Positions 1 through 9,744 of a stretch of DNA of 64,000 bases are shown piece by piece. Numbering within the stretch: position 1 is the stretch's first letter; every line of letters begins with the position of its first letter. Under the pieces are notes generated by a model, which saw only the letters and a list, made by a program, of their open reading frames with translations, did no database searches and was not told where the DNA came from. The stretch covers positions 1 to 64,000 of the forward strand of contig JNEN01001182.1 of assembly GCA_000697355.1 (NCBI GenBank), in the 5' to 3' direction. This stretch comes from Syncephalastrum monosporum B8922 (Eukaryota; Mucoromycota; Mucoromycetes; Mucorales; Syncephalastraceae). The position numbers were made by a program, and so were the translations under genes.

Positions 1-1199
1 CTTTTTGTCTTGCCCCGTCTTGTTCCGTCTTTGTGAACGACAACAAGACTCGTCGCGGTCTCTCTGAAAACGGCTGCATGAGATGACCTGCCTAACCTAG
101 TCTAGTCCAGTCCAGTCTAGGCTTGCATTTCAAAGAAACAGTCTGTCTCAGCACGCGTGCATTAGCTAGAAGACGAAAAGAAAGCGAGAGGTCAATTCCG
201 TCTGGACGAGCAAAGGTCAAGCTTGCAGGAGAAAGTAAGACACCGTGTGCCTTGTATTGTGTTGTTTTGTTGCTGCTGCATCCAGTTGAGTTAGCTAACT
301 TGATGATAGCGAGTTGCCATGAAGATGCTTTTGGCATCTTTATATGCGATCTGTTTGCTCCTGTGTCAATCAAGACGAGGATGCGCTGATCCTGTATGGT
401 GATGAGCAAATAAATAGAGGACCCATTAGACGCATTATCCTTTGACTTGCGATGGAAAACATTATCTCATGCGGAAGCTGCTTATAAGCTCGTTCGCGTC
501 GATGTCCATCATGTGGTCGGTAGTGATCGCCATACTATTCCTTATCTTATTTTGTTCCAGGTACTTGCGTTTGGGTGTTGCTTTGCAGAAGCGACAGGGA
601 ATCGTGATCGTGCCCTTGTGGCGAAGAGCAACTGGCGTGGGCCTCCTTGTACGTGCCGGAGGGAAATAGCTATGCAGTTGTGTAGCATGACTTTGCATGT
701 TCTCAAATCATTGGGATCGTCAAGAGGTCTCTCACACCACCAACGATATTAGCATTTTCTTTGACAACCGGTAACATACATAGCACGAGGAAGGGCGGTT
801 TGACCACGTTTACAGCATAGGATAAGATGCGACATCGATATAAATCTGGGCGCTAATGGATGTGTATGTATTGGAGATGCAATTGATATCAATGACCGAG
901 GAATTCGGGGCGTAGCTATTTGGCCATGCTTAAGAAGTTGTTTACATATATGTATCATGACAGCAAGGTGGTTTCTTGTGGATGCGGATGAAGCATTATT
1001 TACAGGGTCCTAGTCTTCCTGGACGGATGGAGGGAGGATCTTGGTGCCTGAACTTGGGTACTATAGATCAAAAGTGTGAACACCCTGAAACCTGACTTTT
1101 TAAGCAGACTAATTGCCTTAGGTTTTCTGGGTATGAACAATCTGGACGTAACTCGTTGCTGGCCGCTGTCTTTGGGCATACCGAACTTGGCTCTGTACT
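1..1199. repeat. Left arm of a 1.2 kb inverted repeat
   Basis: This segment is the reverse complement of 12043-13241: position p pairs with 13242-p, without gaps. Short ORFs on both strands translate identically in the two arms (for example 92-409 minus and 12833-13150 plus). The only mismatches I found are two bases close to the inner end. The arm may continue beyond the window. Its inner part is SEN1 3' coding sequence and the rest is SEN1 downstream DNA. Near-identity points to a recent origin, ongoing conversion, or an assembly artefact. Confidence 0.93.
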
Positions 1200-1529
1200 C
1201 TTCATCTTCTTAGGTGGAGGCGGGCGCACTCCTGTCTCGGGTGCGATGCCGGTCGGAGGACGTGGCGGCTGCTGTGGTCGGGGGTGGGGGATGTCGACGA
1301 GCCCTGCGTAGGTGCGATCGGAGGTTTGGCGCCTCGGGGACGAAAAGGATGGAGGCAGAGGCTTACTCTTCAAGATAGCCTGGACGCGTGCCAAAGCCTC
1401 TTATTCGCGCTTGACGCGTGCATGTGAGCTGGGCTGTGGTTCGGTCCGGGGACGAGATGTCGGTCGCGATGCTGGACGCGGTGGCTCGTCCTCGAAGTGG
1501 CGCTTAGGTGATCGGATATTCACCGCATA
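1000..1529 (-). pseudogene. Inverted fragment of the SEN1 3' end
   Basis: Read on the minus strand, this matches the last exon of the intact SEN1 (about 21894-22420) and gives the same Pro/Arg-rich tail. It is broken: a stop (TAA at 1403-1401) replaces a Glu codon, and a 7-nt deletion near 1200 shifts the frame before the shared final stretch. Homology starts abruptly at about 1529, so this is a breakpoint of an old copy. The fragment is longer than the corresponding part of the truncated copy at 9745-12242 and overlaps the left inverted-repeat arm from 1199 downwards. No function is expected. Confidence 0.85.
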
Positions 1530-3480
1530 ACTTTCTCCCGTTATTCCCGTCGCATGATTGAAGTTCAGCAAATTGTGAGCGAGGCATTCCCCTCAGCGGG
1601 TCATCTGATACTGCACCCACCCGTGCATGGACAATTTTGCCACGGTGGCGTGCAGTCCCAAAATCTCACTACAACTTCTAGCCCACGGACAGCGCTTCTA
1701 CTCGCGTCCCACGTAAAGCCAATCACGAATGAGATTGGAGCGCTGCTAAACTTATTGTTAGTAAATATGGTGACAATATTCAAAGAGGGTTAGCAGCAAA
1801 TATCGGCTAGCATTTGCTCTACGTATGTCGCTCTCATAAAATGAATGGAAAGGAGGGGGGATTCAGTGCCTGCGATTCCCAAGTTTGTAAAATCGAGAAA
1901 AAGAAATATCGCTGCTCTGCAGTATTAGGATAGGCGCAATACTCTGACGAACCCTTTGGAGTTTCCTCCACGGAAGATGCTTGAGCTCAAGAGGTATGAC
2001 AAAATCGACACCGACGTCTCATTCGGCATCAGCTTCCGTAACAGCCGACAGGAGTGTATGGATTGGCGGCTGTGTTTGGGAAAGAGCCCGAAGCATGGGT
2101 TTCACGTCCTTCCAGGAACGCGGAGAGGGTGGACGTCCCTCATGCCCAGCGCTTTCAATAACCTCGCGGCCTGTCGCTGTGTGCTCTTCCCTGCCTCATA
2201 AACCCTCTTGCTTATCTTCAAAATATTCACATGAGAACCTGTTGGGAACATCCGTTCAGAATAAGTCAAGTACGTCATTCCCGAATAGTTGAAAGGAGAA
2301 TCTGACAGTCTGCGTGTGAACAATGGGCTTGTTCCTGCGCCCTTTTTCTTCAGATATAGGGTGGATTTTTTTGTTCCGTTGGCTTTTTTTATCTCAGGGG
2401 TGTGGCGATTATTGCTGATTAAAGTGTACAGCATATTCACACCTGTCTATGAGACACTGATAAGGCTTGTCAGCAGTTTCTACGTTTGTGTAAGTAGCCT
2501 ACTGTTTTGTGGGAAAAAAGTATCTATTCACACCAAGGGGAAGAAAAAAATGTGAGGGTTCTGTCTCTTGCCATCCTTTTTGTCAGCCAGTCAATGATGC
2601 GCAGTAGTCTTGTTGCTATCGTGTGGTGACCATGCGACCTTTCGCCTTGGTTGTGCTTTGTCCTCATTGTAAGAGAGAGGATATGTGCGTGTGGTTGTGC
2701 GTGTGGTTGTGCGTGTTTGTTCGATCTCTGCCTGGGTCGGATCTCCATTCTGGGGAAAAATAACCACCAGGGAGCGACCTTACCCGAATTGATGCATCTC
2801 GGAGTCTTTTTTTTTTCTTTTGCGTATATCACGAGGTGTTATGTGGGGCCAGTAAAGAGAAAAACCTATAGAAATGAACCAACCGGCTGAAAAGAATTCC
2901 GTGGACCCAAACAAGCAACGCATCAGGATGAGGGATAGGACAGGCGGACCAGATCATGATACCGAACCCGGTGAATGACGAGTGGATGCAGAGCACCGGT
3001 CGCAATGACGGAAGGGCCTGTCGCCCAGTCGACTGTAGATACGAACGTCGCACCTGCTTTATTTACAGGTATCCGCCTTTATTTTTTTCTGGAACAGGGT
3101 TAAGCACCGTCATTTCCCACAATGTTTTTGTGTATCTGTTGACATTCGTCGCCATAACTGAAGGGCTGCGTCATGGTGCCCATATTTGACCATTTCGACC
3201 CCGTGGTTTTCCACTTCTCCTTATGCTCCCCCCAAGAAATACGCAACCAGCGTTTACCCCCACTTATATCTCTTCACAAAGCACAGCAAGCAAAAGAGAG
3301 CGCATACGCACACTGTGCTTGCACCCCCCATAAGACTCCTGGTTGCTTCTTCTTATCTGGCCTTTCCGAAATCGGCAACAATCCCTATTTTCTTTGGTCT
3401 CTCTTTATCAAGGCCGTCTTGAGTATAAAAGCAACCACTCCGCCCCTCCTCCCCCAAGTCTAAAAAAATTAAAAACGAAT
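1530..3480. other. Intergenic, no supportable gene
   Basis: This stretch lies between the SEN1 fragment and the Ser-rich gene. It has only short overlapping ORFs on both strands (the longest about 112 aa, minus, 2102-2440) with no recognisable family. A GTGTG-rich tract lies near 2685-2720. The promoter of the next gene occupies the right end, with a TATAAAA at 3424-3430. Confidence 0.6.
3424..3430 (+). promoter_or_regulatory. TATA box of the Ser-rich gene
   Basis: TATAAAA lies 51 bp before the proposed start codon at 3481, a plausible spacing for a short 5' leader. The call is by sequence match only. Confidence 0.5.
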
Positions 3481-4938
3481 ATGGCCACCTTTGCCACGAC
3501 GCCTGTTTCCAGCATACCTTCCTCTAAGCAGCCACGAGACATCATGCACCGACGTCGGGCCCGTCAGCTTGCTACGTGTGTCCCCACACCTTACGGCACC
3601 ATTCCCAAACGTCGACAACGGCGACAAAAACCTGGCTCTCCACCGCCTACCTCCAAAGTAAGTAGCCGCACTGTGCTTCATTGTTTCTGTTTTGCTTTTT
3701 GTTTGCGGGGAGGTACATGTGTTTATATATCAAAAGTCCTTTTCATTAATCATCGGCCAGATGCCAACACGGCGTCTGCCACTTGATTGCGCGTTTAATT
3801 CCTCATTTTGTTCCTTTTGTTCAATAAAATTGTCGGATACGTGTGTGTGTGTGTGGTGTGGTGTGAGTGTGAGTGTGTATATGAGTATGTGTGCGTGGCA
3901 AGATCATCTCAAACAAAGCAACTTTATCGATGAAACGTGGAACTAACTTGCCTTCTTTTGGTGCAGTCCTCCTCTTCCGAATCGATGGCCAAGAAGCACT
4001 CACCACCGTCGCCAGTCCATATGAATCCATTCCTCGACTCGTCACCGTCTTTCTTTGAGATCCTGCTCCATCGGGTGCTTTCCTCAATGGCTGGCAAAAA
4101 TGCGAAGGAGGAAGTCGTAGTCGGCTTCATGCCGCCGCCTTCGGCGACCGACGCAGTGACACTACAACTTGATATCACGAGTGACCCGGCACTCAACGAT
4201 GCAGATACATGCAGCTGTCTCGACGACTCGTCTTCCTCCTCTTCCTCCTCTTCCTCTTCCTCCTCCGAATCCAGCACCTTCTCGTCTGCTTTAGTGACTT
4301 CAACTAGCAACTGCTCCTCCAGTACGCTGCCTTCGTCCAATGTCTCCTCCACGCCCACCGCAAGCAACACCACGCCCGCGTCATCTGTATCGTGTGTACC
4401 TCCAACTGTGCCTGTATGCTCGTCGTCAGCTGCTGCGCACACTCCGACCCGCAGTGCGCTGTCGGATCTCCTTTGCGACCACTATGTCCAATCCACCACC
4501 CAGCAAAGCACGACGTCCTCTTCCTGCGACGAGCCATTACCGGACGTGCCGCTCGAAACGTTTCGGATCTTTGAAGCGCCGTCCCCGGACGACGACGAGC
4601 AATGGTTCATGTGGCAAAGCCCGGACAACTGGACGCCGGTCCACCCCAAAGAGGAAGCCAAATCTACTAATACTACTACTATCACTACCACTACAAGTAC
4701 GGCTACTAGTACTCTTACGGAGCCTGCTAAGCAACAAAAGAAGGAAGAGAGCGTGCCACGGCCCCGCGACCGACGTGTCAACGGGTCGCATCTCCGCATG
4801 ATCGTTGCCGAGGCAAACATGATGCGCGCACAAAAAATCGTGGGTCCTCTGCGACCCCGTGGATACCTCCCCAAGCGGTCCGATGCATTTGTGCCGCGCC
4901 AACCTTCTAGGCTGCGTGCAACAATAAACAGCATTTAA
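3481..4938 (+). CDS. Unknown Ser/Thr-rich, low-complexity protein, 382 aa
   Basis: Two exons, 3481-3657 and 3967-4938, join in phase 0 across a 309-bp intron with GTAAGT donor and TGCAG acceptor. The first exon encodes a basic N-terminus with an Arg/Lys cluster. The second has a long serine run, then Ser/Thr-rich sequence, an acidic aromatic stretch (about residues 250-285), a Thr tract and a basic C-terminal segment. No enzyme motif, signal peptide or membrane helix is evident. The mix of charged clusters and disorder resembles a nuclear or regulatory protein, but that is inference. The family is not recognised. The start was chosen as the first ATG after the TATA box. The gene converges on TOM22, 254 bp away. 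Confidence 0.72.
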
Positions 4939-5192
4939 TATAAAACCTTGTTCCAATGACGTTATCTCCATATGGGTGTGTGCGTGTATGTGTACGTGTG
5001 TACGTGTGTATATGTGTGTACAAGCGCCCGCTCTCTTTTTTTATTATTATTTTCAAAGATCGAGCCATAGCGAGTGTTTTTGTGAGTGTGAGTGTGAATA
5101 TACTGTGCGTGTGGTGTGGAGTGAGGTGAGAGAGCGCATGCTGCAGAATGTATACGAGAGCGAGAGAACAAAGGGAGGGGGGGAATCGGATT

Positions 5193-5743
5193 CTAAGCGG
5201 TGCCGGGGAAGACGCTGCCAGCAGCGGGCGAAGGCTGCTGCTGCTGCTGCTGCTGGGGCTGCTGGGGGCCACCGAGAGAGCCCGAAGCCATCATCTGTAT
5301 CACAAGAGTCATACGTGCATGAGAGACTGTTTCTTCTTCGTCTTTTGGCGAAGGTTGTCATCATGATAAATTACCTGCGCGGTGCTCTGCTGCTGCATGG
5401 CTTCCTTCTCGTAAGCAACGAGAGCCTGCTCCTTCTCAATCTCGAGGGCGAGCGGCAATACGAGGAGGAGCATCGAGGTGGTGAGGACCCAGGCGCTCTT
5501 GCCGACGAAGGTCACGCCGGTCTTGCCCCACGAGGTGACGGAAGAGAAGCCGGACGAGAGACGGTTGCGGTGCTTAAGAGGAATGATGTCCTTCAGAGCA
5601 GCAATGCGCTCCAGCAAGGATTCGTCCTCGTCGTCAAACTCGTCGTCCGAGAAGTCCGAGTAGTTGTCGTCGCCGTCGTCGGACAAGACTTCCTCGTCGA
5701 CGCGGTCGAACTGATCGGCTGAGACTTCTTCCAACTTGACCAT
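5193..5743 (-). CDS. TOM22: Mitochondrial import receptor subunit Tom22
   Basis: Exons 5743-5375 and 5294-5193 give 156 aa. Tom22 is the central receptor of the outer-membrane TOM complex, binding presequences and linking Tom20/Tom70 to the Tom40 pore. Visible features: a strongly acidic cytosolic N-terminus (residues 15-45, Asp/Glu-rich), a conserved amphipathic stretch, and one membrane helix at about residues 82-102 containing the proline typical of this family. A short intermembrane-space tail follows. The second exon is unusual: it adds a tail with seven consecutive Gln (CAG codons) and Pro/Gly/Ala residues. The 80-bp intron has GTAATT donor and ATACAG acceptor. Length agrees with fungal Tom22 (about 140-155 aa). 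Confidence 0.93.
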
Positions 5744-6344
5744 TGTGTATGATAAACTATGTACAGGAAAAAAGGTTGCAGCCTTCGCTTCCCACCGGCG
5801 TGAGCAAAAAATGCCCTTGCCATTTCTCAATGTGACCGCTCAACCTTCGCCCTATTGCAAGCCACCCTCCGCCTTCTCTCTCTCTCTGTTTCTCTACGCC
5901 TCTTGGTGTACGCACTAATGAACGTGCATTTTTGTTTTTTGGTATAACGTCACCAGCTATCTGTGTTGATGTCTGCCTCTGCTCGTTTCTGCGTTGCTCA
6001 TGGTGGCTTCCTTTTTGGATTTTCTTTTATTCTTGAGTATCCAGCCAAAAAAAAAAAAAAAAAAAAAAAGAAGGTAATTCAAGGGACTTTCCCGTGATTG
6101 ACTGTATGTATAGAATCTTAAACACCTGTCAATTTTCGTTGCTTGTGATACAATGACGCGGCAAGACGTGAATTATGAGATGCATTAGCAAAATACAAAT
6201 TACCGTTGCTTCCATGTCGATTATCTACCATGGGGCATTGTTGTCATATGCTAAATAAACGTCCAAGATATGTCGGCGACTCAAACGATGGTTGTCTGGT
6301 CGTAGTCCGCTTTGGAAGGTTGGACCGGATCTTCCAACGCAGCT

Positions 6345-6351
6345 TGACTCA
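6345..6351 (+). promoter_or_regulatory. Gcn4/CPC1-type site (TGACTCA)
   Basis: An exact consensus for the bZIP activator of general amino-acid control lies 113 bp before the DAHP synthase start and 27 bp before the TATA box. ARO3/ARO4 are known Gcn4 targets in yeast, so position and gene agree. Function here is inferred. Confidence 0.6.
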
Positions 6352-6377
6352 TACTTTTGAACCTTCGATCTCCGCGA

Positions 6378-6387
6378 TATATAAAAG
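6378..6387 (+). promoter_or_regulatory. TATA box of the DAHP synthase gene
   Basis: TATATAAAAG lies 71 bp before the ATG at 6458. Confidence 0.6.
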
Positions 6388-6457
6388 TTTCTACCTTTTC
6401 GCCTTCTTCGATTTCCTTCTTATTACTGCCCGCTTATCCCCCAACTCTGACACAGCC

Positions 6458-7646
<1,189 letters not shown>

Positions 7647-7831
7647 AAACCTCTTCTCATTACATCTCTCTTCACGCTCAAGACAAAAAAGTACCCTATG
7701 CATTTTTAATCTTTTATAAAATGTGCCTGTTCATATCATTTCGTATATATGTATATATGTATCAATCCCTTGTGCTCTGGTGCGTGTGTGCGTGCCTGTG
7801 TGTGTGTGTGTGTGTGTGGAGATCGATATAC

Positions 7832-9253
7832 CTAGGCGGGGGTGTTCAAGAGACCCAACTTAAATGTGCCCACGATCGCACCCAGTTGGAGCTTTTCACT
7901 CGCGCCTTCGGCTAGTCGATACCTGATAGAGCCCCCTGTCAGCCCAGAGAAATGCAATTCAATCCGTTTTGTTACTTACTCAATGTCGGCCAAGCTGTCG
8001 TAGATACGAATACGCATGTTGTCAGGAATGTCAATGTCTTGACAGTGCTGGTACACTTCTGTGAGGATGTCCTGGACGGCTAAACCGGCATCGCGCTGCA
8101 GTCTCTCAATGTTGGAAAGAGCAGTGCTGAAATCTTGGTTATTCAGCCAGTCCATGACACGCTGGATGTCCTCAGGTTGAGGATGGCCCGTACAGTTGTA
8201 GATGGCAGCTTCGTCGACACGATCATAGGCGGCGTGGCAGGCTTGCAGGATGTTGAGAGCGCGGCGCATATCGCCCTTGGACAGGGTCAAGAGGGCTTGC
8301 TTGCCTCCGGGCGTGATGTTCACACTGTTGGGCTGGGATGAGTGTATGCGGAGGGTCTTCATGTTGAAGCCTACCTTTCGTTATGAATGATATAGTCCAA
8401 CCGCTTGTCGACCTGTTCCAGCTCGAGAGGCGAGAAGCGGAAACGTGTGCAGCGGGATTGAATGGCAGGTATGATTTTACTGACGTAGTTGCAAATGATG
8501 CAGAACCGAACGTTCTTTGTGTATTTCTCGATCACTGCCTCCTGTTCAGTCACTGTTTCATGTCGCGTGTATCTTGGTATTACCTCGGCGCAAGGCTGCC
8601 TGGGCAGCTGTGGTCATGGAGTCGGCCTCATCAAGGATAATGAGCTTAAAACCCGTGCTACAACAAGTCATCACTGTGAGCTTGATTCGATGGTCCCTTC
8701 TGTGTCACGTGTGCCGTACCTCCAGATGGTACGCATACTGGCAAAGTTCTTGATCTGTTCACGGACGACATCAATACCACGATCGTCTGAGGCATTCAAC
8801 TATGGAGGTGGATGAGTGCCTCTATAACGAAAAACAGAGTGAGGCTACCTCGAGAATCATGGACTTGAACTTTTCACCATAGATTTTGCGAGCGCAGGCG
8901 AGGATCGTCGACGTCTTACCCGTGCCTGGTGGACCGTAGAACAAAAGATGCGGAAGACGCCCGGCATCGATAAACATTTCAACTGAAAATAAAGAAACAT
9001 GAGCATTGCGGTCACTGACAAGGAACAAGAAAGAGCGACTCAACTCGTTGAGGTGATATCCTCATGTGAGACGAGATCGTCGAGGGTCTTTGGCCGGTAC
9101 TTTTCGACCCTATATACACATAAAAGTTGTCAACCACAGGTGGCCCAGTCAGGCGATGACGGGGAAAGCATACCAAGGGAGATTGTCTGTTTTTTGGTCT
9201 TTTTTGGGTGCTTTTCCTTTGCCCTTGTCTTTGGAGATGTCCATGGCGCTCAT
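7832..9253 (-). CDS. RFC3: Replication factor C subunit 3 (clamp-loader small subunit)
   Basis: Eight exons: 9253-9174, 9109-9045, 8982-8849, 8799-8720, 8657-8584, 8534-8375, 8324-7980 and 7922-7832. They give 342 aa (yeast Rfc3 340). RFC loads the PCNA clamp at primer-template junctions using ATP. Visible: [11 protein letters not shown] near the N-terminus, Walker [11 protein letters not shown], sensor-region NASDDRG, Walker B IILDEAD, the SRC arginine-finger motif (QSRCTRFRF) and the C-terminal collar domain ending in an [14 protein letters not shown] segment that matches the family. All junctions were fixed by matching conserved family sequence. One acceptor (8535) was preferred over nearer AGs because it restores ALRRVIEKY. 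The gene is divergent from the truncated SEN1. Confidence 0.96.
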
Positions 9254-9744
9254 GCTTGCGGGTTTTTGTCAAGCTGTCTGTCAGTGAAAGAAGGCAATTG
9301 TTTCGCGTCGCGTCACGCGAAATTTTATGGGGCGCGTTTTTCCAGGCGCGCTTAGTTCTCTGACCCACTGCCATGCTATTTCGTGCTCTATCAAGCCATT
9401 CGACAAGACCACGCACAGGATATGTCCAGACAGTAGCATGCCCCTCTTCTTTCAGAAGCAGTGACTGAGACACGTGCTATATATTGGTTTAATAACTAAG
9501 CTCATGTAAAAAAATACAATGAATTGCGTGCGTGCGTGGGCCAATTTTGCATTAAATCAAATACTTGCATATTATTTTCGTTATGTCCTATAATGCCTGA
9601 GTACCCCAAGAGAGCCACAGTTTATAGAAGAAACGACGCGGAAGGGAAGAAAGAGGACAACAGCGAATACGTCTGTAAAAAGTCCAAATTCGTTCTTGCG
9701 GCGTTAGACACCTGTTTCACTGCTTTACTGCTGAAAACGCAGGA
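9254..9744. promoter_or_regulatory. Bidirectional RFC3 / truncated SEN1 promoter with E2F/MBF-like motifs
   Basis: This region separates two divergent starts. TTTCGCG (9301-9307) and its inverted form CGCGAAA (9316-9322) frame a CG-rich core, followed by GGCGCG repeats. Such sites resemble E2F/MBF elements that drive S-phase genes. A similar TTTTCGCG lies upstream of MCM7 at 29793-29800. From 9261 the sequence is repeated upstream of the intact SEN1 (from 15260). Confidence 0.6.
9261..9594. repeat. Direct repeat, copy 1 (RFC3-side promoter)
   Basis: This pairs with 15260-15593 at a constant offset of 5999 with only scattered substitutions. Beyond the end, similarity continues with indels up to the SEN1 start codons. 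The left limit lies only 8 bp from the RFC3 start codon, so the duplication broke at the edge of the RFC3 gene. Confidence 0.9.

Larger units (their letters stand above)
5744..6457. other. Divergent TOM22/DAHP synthase promoter region
   Basis: This 714-bp region lies between two divergent start codons. It contains a homopolymeric A tract at about 6048-6069 and the regulatory sites listed separately (TGACTCA at 6345, TATA at 6378). No ORF is supportable. Confidence 0.7.

Noticed and set aside
1554..1793. Overlapping plus and minus ORFs (79 and 60 codons)
   Set aside because: No family match or gene signals. They could be part of an old repeat but cannot be supported.
3937..3966. ATG at 3937 as start of the Ser-rich gene
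   Set aside because: It lies in the last 30 bp of the intron. An upstream exon with TATA box, ATG and GTAAGT donor joins in frame at 3967.
9012..9473. Minus-strand ORF shared in part with 15185-15472 (MSQSLLLKEEGH...)
   Set aside because: It is repeated only because the promoter is duplicated. It is out of frame with RFC3 exon 1 and has no motif, so it is not an RFC3 extension.
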